DNA from: an uncultured Gemmatimonadota bacterium
GTDB taxonomy: Bacteria > Gemmatimonadota > Gemmatimonadetes > Gemmatimonadales > Gemmatimonadaceae
Length of the DNA stretch: 11,150 nucleotides
Reading direction: 5' to 3'
NCBI GenBank assembly: GCA_946479895.1
Contig: CAMLHT010000116.1
Coordinates: forward strand, 1 to 11,150
The translations under genes were made by a program, and so were the position numbers. This document shows, in pieces, positions 1-7,516 of the stretch; position 1 is the stretch's first letter, and each line of letters starts with the position of its first letter. The notes under the pieces were generated by a model. The model ran no database searches, was not told the origin of the DNA, and saw nothing but the letters and a program-made list of their open reading frames with translations.

Positions 1-877
1 AGATCGAGCTGAACGTGCCGGTGAAGATGCCGAACGCCATGACCCACGAGAACGGACGGATGATCTCGCCCGCGAAGAACAGCAGCGCCAGGGTGGCCGC
101 CAGGGTCGTGAGGTGGGTGAGCACGGAGCGCGGGAGCGTCTCGTTGATCGAGCGATTCACGATGTCGTACAGCGGCTCCTTGCGGTGCTTCTTGAGGTTC
201 TCGCGGACGCGGTCGAAGATGATGATCGTGTCGTTGAGCGAATACCCGATCACCGTCAGGATCGCGGCGACCACCGTCAGCGAAACCTCGAGGCGCATGA
301 TGGCGATGAACGCCAGGGTCGCGACGAGATCGTGGGCGGTGGCGATGACCGCGGCGAGGCCGAAGCGCCACTCGAACCGGATGGCCAGGTAGATCAGGGT
401 GACGATGAACGAGACCAGGATCGCGATGGACGCATTGCGCGTCAGCTCGGCGCCGACCCGCGGGCCGACGAACTCCGAGCGCACGACCTTGACGTGGGTG
501 CTGTCACCGAACTTCGCCGCCAGCGAGCGGGCGATGCGGTCGGCGGTCGAATCGGCGCTGGCCATCGTGGCCTGCTCACCGGCCGCGCCGGCGCGGATGG
601 TGTACTCCGTCGGGCTGCCGAATTCGGCGACTTCCGCCTCGTAGCCGGCGGAGGAAACGGCTTCACGCACCGCCGCGGCCCCGGGGGCCTTCGCGAACTG
701 GAGCTGCATGATGGTGCCGCCGGTGAACTCGACGTTCCAGTTCACCGCCGTGCCGTGGTTCTTCTTGTGGACGACCAGGAGCGCCATGCCGAGGGCGATG
801 AACACGACCGTCGCGCCGACCGCGGTCTTCCAGTGCTTGATGAAGTCGAACCGGGTATCGTGGAGGATGCGCAGCAT
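1..877 (-). CDS. secF: Protein translocase subunit SecF (3' end cut by window edge)
   Basis: SecF is an inner-membrane RND-family protein that works with SecD to pull proteins through SecYEG using the proton motive force. The window shows 292 residues; family members are usually about 300-320, so only a short tail is missing. I translated it from the ATG at 877-875, which shares one base with the secD stop (TGATG), a sign of translational coupling. No Shine-Dalgarno sequence is visible before it. A first membrane segment lies at about residues 18-36, followed by a periplasmic domain with the FTGGT motif (51-55). Further segments start near residue 149, and the hallmark IGYSLNDTIIIFDRVREN motif is at 210-227. 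The last visible segment ends in GTFSSI, the usual start of the final helix. Family assignment is secure; only the C-terminus is unseen. Confidence 0.97.
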   Translation of the reverse strand, partial: MLRILHDTRFDFIKHWKTAVGATVVFIALGMALLVVHKKNHGTAVNWNVEFTGGTIMQLQFAKAPGAAAVREAVSSAGYEAEVAEFGSPTEYTIRAGAAGEQATMASADSTADRIARSLAAKFGDSTHVKVVRSEFVGPRVGAELTRNASIAILVSFIVTLIYLAIRFEWRFGLAAVIATAHDLVATLAFIAIMRLEVSLTVVAAILTVIGYSLNDTIIIFDRVRENLKKHRKEPLYDIVNRSINETLPRSVLTHLTTLAATLALLFFAGEIIRPFSWVMAFGIFTGTFSSI

Positions 878-2547
878 CAGATGCTCAGCGTCTGGGCCGT
901 ACCGCGCTGGCGGTTCAACCACAGGAGGTAGAAGGTCCGCACGACGAAGATCGACGTGACCAGGGAGGCGACGATACCGGCGATGAGCGTCACGGCGAAG
1001 CCGCGCACGGGACCGGTACCGAACTGATAGAGAACCGCGGCGGTGAGGATCGTCGACACGTTGGAGTCGATGATCGCCGGCATCGCGTGGCGGAAGCCTT
1101 CGTCGATCGCGGTGCGCACGGTCTTGCCGTGGGCGAGCTCCTCGCGGATGCGCTCGAAGATCAGCACGTTGGCGTCGACCGCGATGCCGATGGAGAGCAC
1201 GAAGCCGGCGAGACCGGGCAGCGTGAGCGCGGCGCCGAACGAGGCGAGGATCGCGGCGGTGAACAGCACGTAGAGCACGAGGCCGCCGACGGCGAGCAGC
1301 CCGGAGAAGCGGTAATACACGGCCATGATCAGCACGACGAGCGCGATGCCGATGACGCCGGCCGTCATGCCCTTGCTGATCGAATCCTCACCGAGGCTCG
1401 GGCCGATCTGCCGCTGCTCCTCGATGCGGAGCTTCACCGGCAGCGCGCCCGCCTGGAGCACCAGCGCGAGGTCCTGCGCGGCCGTGAGGTCCTTGCCGCC
1501 CATCGTGATCTGGCCGCGGGTGCCAATGGCGCCGCGAATGACCGGGGGCTGGCCCATGACGAGTCCGTCGAGCACGATCGCCATGTAGTCGTCGATGTGC
1601 TTGCCCGTCTCGCGGCGGAAGGTGCGGCCGGCTTCGTTGTTCAGCTCGAACTCGACGATGGTGCCGTCGGTCGGCGACTGGTTGGGCTGGGCCTTGGTCA
1701 GTCCGCTGCCGTCGATGAGCGGCTTGGCGTCCGTGACGTAGAAGGTGCGATAGACGGCGCCCCCGAGCGGGAGCGAGTCACGGCCGAGGACGACGCGCTT
1801 GCCCGGCGGCAGCGCGGCCTTCACCGCGGAATCGGCGAAATAGTAGCGGACCGCCTCGAAGTTCTTGCTCTCGACGAGATACTCGCCGGGCATCTGGCCG
1901 CCGCGGACGATGGACGAGAGCGCGCCTCCCGGCTTGACCGCCGTGTCGGCGGCCGCGGTCGCCGAGTCCGGCTTACCGGCGGCGACCTTCTTCCCCGTGT
2001 CCGACTTGAGCAGGCCTTCGAGGCCGGAGACCGTCTTGCCCACGGCGGTGTCGCCGCCGATCGCCGCCGAGAGCCCGCGCTGCCTGATCACCGCGTCGAG
2101 ACGGCCAAGCGCCTTCTCGAACGCGCCGGTCTCGTCGACGATGAGGAACTCGAGGAACGCCTGCTCCTCCACCATCTGCCGCGCGCGCGCCGGATCCTCG
2201 ATGCCGGGAATCTGCACCACGATGCGGTCGTCACCGACAGTCTGCACGACCGTCTCCGACACGCCCATGCCGTCGATGCGCGTGCGCACGGTCTTCACCG
2301 CGCGCTCGATCGCTTCCTTGCGGTTGGTGATCGGGATGCGCTGGTTCGCGTCATCGATGCCGAGCGCGAAGTAGGTGCCGCCCTGGAGGTCGAGGCCCTT
2401 CTTGAGCGGGACCACGCGGACCTGCTGCGGGCGCAGCTGGCCGTTCTTGTCGCGGACCTGGATGGTCTTGTTGCGCGGGAACAGGGCCGCCAGCGACACG
2501 AGGCACATGGCCCCGATCAGCAGGAGGCGATACTTCAGGTTCGACAT
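877..2547 (-). CDS. secD: Protein translocase subunit SecD
   Basis: SecD (556 residues) partners SecF in the membrane complex that drives late steps of Sec-dependent secretion. A membrane segment at about residues 6-23 is followed by the KKGLDLQGG signature (49-57) and a large periplasmic part. The conserved LQAGALP...IGPSLGEDSI block (364-390) precedes five closely spaced membrane helices between about 396 and 540. The RND motif GIAVDANVLIFERIREE sits at 454-470. Residues about 182-210 form an Ala/Asp/Lys-rich low-complexity stretch inside the periplasmic head that looks like a flexible insertion. The start is the ATG at 2547, which places the first helix correctly, although no clear Shine-Dalgarno lies upstream. 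It is 51 bp after ribF and overlaps secF by one base. A yajC gene, often next to secD, is absent here. Confidence 0.98.
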   Translation of the reverse strand: MSNLKYRLLLIGAMCLVSLAALFPRNKTIQVRDKNGQLRPQQVRVVPLKKGLDLQGGTYFALGIDDANQRIPITNRKEAIERAVKTVRTRIDGMGVSETVVQTVGDDRIVVQIPGIEDPARARQMVEEQAFLEFLIVDETGAFEKALGRLDAVIRQRGLSAAIGGDTAVGKTVSGLEGLLKSDTGKKVAAGKPDSATAAADTAVKPGGALSSIVRGGQMPGEYLVESKNFEAVRYYFADSAVKAALPPGKRVVLGRDSLPLGGAVYRTFYVTDAKPLIDGSGLTKAQPNQSPTDGTIVEFELNNEAGRTFRRETGKHIDDYMAIVLDGLVMGQPPVIRGAIGTRGQITMGGKDLTAAQDLALVLQAGALPVKLRIEEQRQIGPSLGEDSISKGMTAGVIGIALVVLIMAVYYRFSGLLAVGGLVLYVLFTAAILASFGAALTLPGLAGFVLSIGIAVDANVLIFERIREELAHGKTVRTAIDEGFRHAMPAIIDSNVSTILTAAVLYQFGTGPVRGFAVTLIAGIVASLVTSIFVVRTFYLLWLNRQRGTAQTLSI

Positions 2548-2584
2548 GCGACTGCCGGAAAAGGTGGGGAGTACAGAGCCTATA

Positions 2585-2613
2585 AGGCTAGTACAGGCTT
2601 AGGCTTGCGTCAA
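2585..2613 (-). promoter_or_regulatory. Candidate sigma70-type promoter for secDF
   Basis: On the minus strand TTGACG (2613-2608), inside the last ribF codons, is followed after exactly 17 bases by TAGCCT (2590-2585). The -35 matches consensus at 5 of 6 positions and the -10 at 3 of 6. The surrounding patch is unusually AT-rich for this window. An imperfect palindrome (2571-2594, arms GTAC and AGCCT/AGGCT) overlaps the -10 and the likely start of transcription and could be an operator. This is inference from pattern only; secDF may instead be transcribed from the upstream operon promoter. Confidence 0.35.
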
Positions 2614-3519
2614 CGCGAGTCGCGCCGTTTCAGCGTCGCGGTGAAGCTGCTGGACGAGGGCCTCGACGCCCGAAAAGCGGATCGTATCCCGAATGCGTGC
2701 TACGAACTCGACGGCCACCTGGTCGCCGTACCAATCGCCGCTCGCGCCGAACATGTGGACCTCCGGAACCCGGGCCGCCTCGTTGAAGGTCGGCCGCCCG
2801 CCGAGGTTCATCATTCCGCCGTAGGTCCCGCGCGATCCGCGCACACGGACGGCATAGACGCCGTCCGGGGGCAGCAGCTTCTCGGGAGGCACCTCGAGGT
2901 TGATGGTCGGTATGCCGATACCGCGCCCACGGTGGCTTCCGGGAACCACCTGGCCGAACAGGTCATAACGACGGCCGAGCATCGCGCGGGCGGTTTCCAG
3001 GTCACCGTAGGCAACCGCCCGCCGGATCGCCGTCGACGAGACGGCGTTGCCCCGCCCGTCCATCTTCGCCTCGACGACGTCCACGGTGAACCCGCGCGAG
3101 CGTCCAAGCTCGCGAAGGACCGAGACGTCGCCCCGCCGGCCCCTGCCCAGCCCATGGTCGTAGCCGACGACCAGCTCGCGCATGCAATATCGACCGACCA
3201 GTACGTCGACGAACTGCTCGGCGGTCATCGCGGCAAGTGAATGCGTGAAAGGCACGAGGACCGCATGTGCCGGCGCCCCATGTGACACGAGAGCGGCAAA
3301 GCGCTCGGCGCCGGGCGTCAGCAGGCGTGGCGCCGCCGGCGGATTCACCACGGCGAGCGGATGCGGCGCGAAGGTGAGGACCACCGCGGGCATCCCGCGC
3401 GCCTCGGCCCGGGCGGCGAGATCGCGAAGGATCTCATGATGGCCGAGATGGACGCCGTCGAAGGTCCCGATCGTGATGATCGATCCCTCCTGAAGCTGGG
3501 GGAAGCCGCGGTCAGTCAT
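2599..3519 (-). CDS. ribF: Bifunctional riboflavin kinase / FAD synthetase RibF
   Basis: RibF phosphorylates riboflavin to FMN and then adenylylates FMN to FAD in the cytoplasm. The 306-residue length from the ATG at 3519 is typical. The N-terminal nucleotidyltransferase domain opens with TIGTFDGVHLGHHE (16-29), which contains the HLGH nucleotide-binding motif. It continues with VVGYDHGLGRGRRGD (117-131), where the family usually has DF.FG; the DHGLG form is slightly divergent. SSTAIRRA (161-168) follows. The C-terminal flavokinase domain has GRGIGIPTINL (198-208, PT.N motif for metal and ATP) and PEVHMFG...DWYG (252-264) with the likely catalytic glutamate. The open frame extends upstream to 3630, but homology begins at 3519. 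This start overlaps the truB end by 8 bases without a clear Shine-Dalgarno, so reinitiation after truB is likely. Confidence 0.96.
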   Translation of the reverse strand: MTDRGFPQLQEGSIITIGTFDGVHLGHHEILRDLAARAEARGMPAVVLTFAPHPLAVVNPPAAPRLLTPGAERFAALVSHGAPAHAVLVPFTHSLAAMTAEQFVDVLVGRYCMRELVVGYDHGLGRGRRGDVSVLRELGRSRGFTVDVVEAKMDGRGNAVSSTAIRRAVAYGDLETARAMLGRRYDLFGQVVPGSHRGRGIGIPTINLEVPPEKLLPPDGVYAVRVRGSRGTYGGMMNLGGRPTFNEAARVPEVHMFGASGDWYGDQVAVEFVARIRDTIRFSGVEALVQQLHRDAETARLALTQA

Positions 3520-4381
3520 GCGGAAAGACTGTCGCCGGTTGCCAGCTGGCGCCATTTCGGTCGGCGATCGCGAGGTGTCGCCCGGCAGGCGCGACGAGCG
3601 CGGCGCGCGCCCCCTCCACGGTGGCGGCAACCGGGTTGCCGTGGGCGACGCGGATGATTTCGTCCGGGGTCAGCGTCTGGACGGGCATCGAGGCGATCGC
3701 CTCGCGCATGTCGCGCAGGCGGTACTCGCGGGCGCGCAGCGCATCGAGCGAGCAGGCGTCCTCGATCGTGAACCGTCCGCTCGCGACGCGGCGCAGGCTG
3801 GCGAGGTGCGCGGCGCTGCCGGTGAGCCGGCCGAGATCCCGGCCGAGCGACCGGATGTAGGTCCCGCCGCTGCACTCGATGCGGGCGGTGAGGGAGGCGG
3901 CATCGCGCGCGAGCACCGTCCAGCGATGGACGGTGACGCGCGACGTCTCGAGGACGAGCGGCGTTCCCTTTCGCGCCGCGTCGTACGCGCGCACGCCGCC
4001 CGATTGCTTGGCCGAGTAGTCCGGCGGCATCTGGTCCAGCGCCCCGGTCAGGGCACGGATCGCGTCGTCCACCGCCGCCGCATAGGGAAGAGCGGCCGTG
4101 CGCGTGACGGCTCCGGTCAAGTCGTCGGTCGCCGTCTCCGATCCGAAGGCAATGGTGGCCTCGTAGACCTTCGGCTCGCCGTCCACGTACTGCGCGAGAC
4201 GAGTCGCCTGCCCGATCAGCAGGACGAGCAGTCCCGTGGCGAACGGGTCGAGCGTACCGGTGTGCCCGATGCGCCTGGTGCCGGTCGCGCCGCGGGCGAT
4301 GGCGACGACGTCGTGCGACGTGAAGCCGGCCGGCTTGTCGACCAGCAGGATGCCGTCAGCCGCCGCTTTCTCCGTCCTCAG
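3512..4381 (-). CDS. truB: tRNA pseudouridine(55) synthase TruB, apparent CTG start
   Basis: TruB converts uridine 55 in the tRNA T-loop to pseudouridine. Visible motifs, numbered from the CTG, are GILLVDKPAGFTSHDVV (10-26), the catalytic-loop GHTGTLDPFATGLL (39-52) with the nucleophile Asp45, and KVYEATIAFG (71-80). Further along are QMPPDYSAKQSGG and GGTYIRSLGRDLG. A C-terminal PUA-like part ends at the ribF start. The start is unusual: the only ATG, GTG or TTG in this frame upstream of the catalytic motif is an ATG at 4615, deep inside rbfA, which would add about 78 non-homologous residues. A perfect AAGGAGG lies 6 bases before a CTG at 4381-4379, giving a normal 289-residue protein. I therefore place the start at CTG, overlapping rbfA by 26 bases. 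Function is secure; the start codon is inferred. Confidence 0.93.
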   Translation of the reverse strand: MRTEKAAADGILLVDKPAGFTSHDVVAIARGATGTRRIGHTGTLDPFATGLLVLLIGQATRLAQYVDGEPKVYEATIAFGSETATDDLTGAVTRTAALPYAAAVDDAIRALTGALDQMPPDYSAKQSGGVRAYDAARKGTPLVLETSRVTVHRWTVLARDAASLTARIECSGGTYIRSLGRDLGRLTGSAAHLASLRRVASGRFTIEDACSLDALRAREYRLRDMREAIASMPVQTLTPDEIIRVAHGNPVAATVEGARAALVAPAGRHLAIADRNGASWQPATVFPHD

Positions 4382-4730
4382 GACGACCCTCCTTGATCTG
4401 CGCGAGCAGCGCGTCGATCCGGGCCGCGCGCGCGACGCTCTCGTCGTGACGGAACAGGATCTCCGGGGCCGAGCGGAGGCCGAGCGACTTGCCCAGCCGC
4501 GCGCGGAGATGACCGGCGAGGCTGTCGAGGCCCTCGAACACCCGCGCGCGGTCGCCCTCGCCGAGGACGCTGACGAAGACCTTGGCGGTCCGGAGGTCGC
4601 GCGTGACCTCGACACCGGTGACGGTCACCATGCCGGTGATGCGCGGATCCTTCACTTTCTCATTGAGGAAGCGCGCGACTTCCTCACGAATGGCTTCCGC
4701 AAGGCGGTCGGGACGACGGTTCTCTGGCAT
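4356..4730 (-). CDS. rbfA: 30S ribosome-binding factor RbfA
   Basis: RbfA is a small KH-like protein that binds the 30S subunit and assists 16S rRNA 5'-end maturation. From the ATG at 4730 it has 124 residues, a usual length. The start MPENRRPDRLAEAIREEVARF matches the family's N-terminal helix. VKDPRITGMVTVTGVEVTRDL and AKVFVSVLG follow, then the C-terminal helix with RLGKSLGLRSAPEILFRHDES. It lies between infB and truB, as in many bacteria. The frame is open to a GTG at 4781, which would add a 17-residue tail rich in Pro-Thr encoded by the AGTGGG repeat. The ATG at 4730 lacks a Shine-Dalgarno because the preceding bases are the pyrimidine-rich face of that repeat. I prefer ATG 4730 on homology, but the GTG start is possible. 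Confidence 0.94.
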   Translation of the reverse strand: MPENRRPDRLAEAIREEVARFLNEKVKDPRITGMVTVTGVEVTRDLRTAKVFVSVLGEGDRARVFEGLDSLAGHLRARLGKSLGLRSAPEILFRHDESVARAARIDALLAQIKEGRPEDGESGG

Positions 4731-4732
4731 GC

Positions 4733-4793
4733 GAGTGAGAGTGGGAGTGGGAGTGGGAGTGGGCTCATCCCCCACCCTCACTCCCGCTCACTC
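4733..4793. repeat. AGTGGG tandem repeat with complementary arm (hairpin) in the infB-rbfA spacer
   Basis: Four exact AGTGGG units run from 4740 to 4763, preceded by the partial copy GAGTGAG (4733-4739). After a short loop around CTCAT, the opposite arm (4769-4793) is rich in CCCACC and CACTCCC and ends in CTCACTC, which pairs exactly with GAGTGAG. The result is an imperfect stem filling nearly all of the 62-bp spacer. In the mRNA (minus strand) the G-rich arm comes first and the C-rich arm sits directly before the rbfA ATG. No U-tract follows, so it does not look like a terminator; an effect on rbfA translation or mRNA processing is possible. Confidence 0.8.
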
Positions 4794-7516
4794 TAGGTGA
4801 GTGCCGCGCCCAGGGTCCGGGCGTGCTCCTCGGTGCGGTAGCACTCGATGACGTCGCCGACCTTGAGGTCGTTGTAGTTCTCGATCGTGATGCCGCACTC
4901 GAAGCCTTCGCGGACTTCCTTCACGTCGTCCTTGAAGCGCTTGAGCGAGCTCATGGTGCCGTCGTAGACCTCGATCGAGTTCCGGATGACCCGCACCCGT
5001 CCCTGGCGGCTCATGATGCCGCTGCGGACCATGCAGCCGGCGATCGTGCCGATGCGGGAGATCTTGAAGACCTCGCGAACCTCGGCCTCGCCGAAGACCA
5101 CCTCGCGCTGCTCCGGCCGGAGCATGCCTTCCATTGCCGCGCGGACGTCGGCCACAGCCTCGTAGATGATGCGGTACAGCTTGATCTCGACGCCCTCGCG
5201 CTCGGCAGCGGTGCGGGCGTTGTTGTCGGGCCGGACGTGGAAGCCGATGATCAGCGCTCCCGACGCCTTCGCGAGCAGGATGTCGCCTTCGGTGATGGCG
5301 CCCACGCCGCGCTGGACGATCTCGACCTTGACCTCGGCCGTCGACAGCTGCACGAGCGCGTCGGCCAGGGCTTCGGCCGGACCACCCTGGTCGGCCTTGA
5401 TGATGAGCTGGAGCGTGCGCGTGCCACCGGCGGCCGCCTGGGACATGAAGTCCTCGAGCGTCGATCCGGCGCGGCTGCCGCGGCGGCTCTTCGCCTCGCG
5501 ATCGAGACGCTGGCGGCGCTGGGCGATGTCTCGCGCGTCGGCCGCGTCGGACACCACGAGCAGCTGGTCGCCGGCCATCGGCACGCCTTCCATGCCGAGC
5601 ACCTGCACCGGGATCGCCGGTCCGGCTTCCTTCACGTTCTTGCCGCGCTCGTCGAGCATGGCGCGGACGCGACCGGAGAACATGCCGCAGATGAAGTAGT
5701 CGCCGACCTTGAGGGTGCCGTTCTGGACGAGCACCGTGGCGACCGAGCCCTTGCCCGGATCGAGCTGGGCCTCGACGACGGCCCCGGTCGCGGCGCGGTT
5801 CGGGTTCGCCTTGAGGTCGAGCAGGTCCGCCTGGAGGCCGATCTGCTCCAGCAGGGCGTCGACGTTCGTGCCCTTCTTGGCCGAGATCTCCTGCGAGAGC
5901 ACGGTGCCACCGAACTCCTCGAGGATGACGTCATGGGCGAGGAGCTCGGACTTCACCTTCCCGGGGTTGGCGCTCGGGAGGTCGATCTTGTTGATGGCGA
6001 CGATGATCGGCACGCCGGCGTTCTTGGCGTGCGAGATCGCCTCCTTCGTCTGCGGCATGATCGAGTCTTCGGCCGAGACGACGAGGACGACGATGTCGGT
6101 GACCTGCGCGCCGCGGGCACGCATGGCCGTGAAGGCCTCGTGGCCCGGGGTGTCGAGGAACGTGATGTTCCGGCCGCCGGGCACCGTGACGTTATACGCG
6201 CCGATGTGCTGCGTGATGCCGCCGGACTCGCCGGCGACGACGTTGGCCTTGCGGATGTAGTCGAGCAGCGACGTCTTGCCGTGGTCGACGTGACCCATGA
6301 TGGTGACGATCGGCGGCCGCGGGACGAGTTGCTCCTCGGTATCGGCGACGGCGGTGGCGGCGTCCTCGGCCTGATACTCGTCCTCGCGGACGGCCTGGAA
6401 GCCGAACTCTCCGGCGATGAGCTCGATCTGGTCGAAGTCGAGGCGCTGGTTGATGGTGACCATCAGGCCGAGCGTCTTGAAGGCGAAGGCGACGATCTCG
6501 GTCGCCGGCACCTTGATGATCTGGGCGAGCTCGCTGACCGTGATGAACTCGTTGACGCGGACGAGCTTCCGCTCGCGCTCCGCCTCGGCGGCGCGGGCCG
6601 CCTCGAGCTCCTCGCGGGTGCCGCGACGCATGTCGCTGGCGGTGCGGCGCGACGGGGCGCCGCGCATGCTCGCCATCGTGCGCGAGATGTTCGCATCCAC
6701 CGCTTCCTGGTCGACGGCGCCGCGCTTGCCCTTCTTGCGGCGGCCACGGTCGCTGGTGGGGGCGGCAGACTGACCGGGCTTCTTGTCGTCGCGGCGGGGC
6801 TGCGCCTGCGCGGGACCACCGCCGGGGGCGGCGGAGGCGATGGGGCGCGGACGCTCGTAGCCGGAGCCACCCTGGCCCGGGCGCGGACGTGGCGCTCCCG
6901 GCGTGACCGGGCGGGGACGGACGCGATTCGGATTGAGCGACGAGACCGAGGCCGCGCCGGACTGCTCGGCGGGACGCGAGTCGCCGGCGCTGCGGACCTG
7001 CTCCGATTCGTCGGGCGTTTCCTGCGCGGCGGCTTCGGCTTCGCGGGCGGCGGCGACGGCCGCGTCGCGCTCCTGCTGGAGCCGCGCGGCTTCGGCAGCG
7101 TCGGCGAGCGCCTGCGCCTGGCGCGCGGCCTCGGCGGCGGCGATTTCGTCGGCGGCGGCCTTTTCGGCGGCGGCAGCCTGCACGTCCACCGCCTTGCGGC
7201 GGCGCCGTACCGGCTCGGCGGCGGGCGCGGGCGCCTCGGCGACCGGCGGCGGAGTCGGCTCGACCGGCGCGGCCTTGGCCGAAGCGGCCTTCGCGGGCGC
7301 GCGGCGCTTCTTGGTGGCGGTGGCGGGCGCGGCCTGCTTCGTGGCGCGCGAGCGCTTCTCGCGTTCCCAGCGGGCGCGAACGCGGGCGACCTGATCGTCG
7401 GTGAGTGGGGCATTCGGACCGCGAACCGGGACTTCCATCGAACGAAGCATTGCGACGACTTCGTCCGGGGTGATCCCGAATTCGGCAGCCATTACAGTCA
7501 CGCTAATCTTGCTCAA
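4793..7516 (-). CDS. infB: Translation initiation factor IF-2 (TTG start)
   Basis: IF2 is the GTPase that delivers and checks fMet-tRNA on the 30S subunit and promotes subunit joining. At 907 residues it has the full bacterial layout. An IF2N domain (about 1-55) is followed by a long Ala/Pro/Arg/Lys-rich linker (about 56-300) and a second IF2N domain (about 316-375). The G domain shows G1 GHVDHGKT (408-415), GGITQHIGA, DTPGHE, NKID and SAKKG, then domains II, III and the C-terminal tRNA-binding part. The start is TTG at 7516-7514, overlapping the ylxQ stop as TTGA, with GGAGG 7 bases upstream. It gives SKISVTVMAAEFGIT, the normal opening of IF2N; the next ATG (7492) would trim the domain. Ends in TAG at 4793. 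Confidence 0.98.
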   Translation of the reverse strand: MSKISVTVMAAEFGITPDEVVAMLRSMEVPVRGPNAPLTDDQVARVRARWEREKRSRATKQAAPATATKKRRAPAKAASAKAAPVEPTPPPVAEAPAPAAEPVRRRRKAVDVQAAAAEKAAADEIAAAEAARQAQALADAAEAARLQQERDAAVAAAREAEAAAQETPDESEQVRSAGDSRPAEQSGAASVSSLNPNRVRPRPVTPGAPRPRPGQGGSGYERPRPIASAAPGGGPAQAQPRRDDKKPGQSAAPTSDRGRRKKGKRGAVDQEAVDANISRTMASMRGAPSRRTASDMRRGTREELEAARAAEAERERKLVRVNEFITVSELAQIIKVPATEIVAFAFKTLGLMVTINQRLDFDQIELIAGEFGFQAVREDEYQAEDAATAVADTEEQLVPRPPIVTIMGHVDHGKTSLLDYIRKANVVAGESGGITQHIGAYNVTVPGGRNITFLDTPGHEAFTAMRARGAQVTDIVVLVVSAEDSIMPQTKEAISHAKNAGVPIIVAINKIDLPSANPGKVKSELLAHDVILEEFGGTVLSQEISAKKGTNVDALLEQIGLQADLLDLKANPNRAATGAVVEAQLDPGKGSVATVLVQNGTLKVGDYFICGMFSGRVRAMLDERGKNVKEAGPAIPVQVLGMEGVPMAGDQLLVVSDAADARDIAQRRQRLDREAKSRRGSRAGSTLEDFMSQAAAGGTRTLQLIIKADQGGPAEALADALVQLSTAEVKVEIVQRGVGAITEGDILLAKASGALIIGFHVRPDNNARTAAEREGVEIKLYRIIYEAVADVRAAMEGMLRPEQREVVFGEAEVREVFKISRIGTIAGCMVRSGIMSRQGRVRVIRNSIEVYDGTMSSLKRFKDDVKEVREGFECGITIENYNDLKVGDVIECYRTEEHARTLGAALT

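Noticed and set aside
1087..3240. Plus-strand open frame of 717 codons opposite secD and ribF
   Set aside because: It is antisense to two secure genes, is dominated by Arg, Asp, Glu, Ala, Gly and His, shows no recognisable domain, and is the expected shadow of GC-biased codons.
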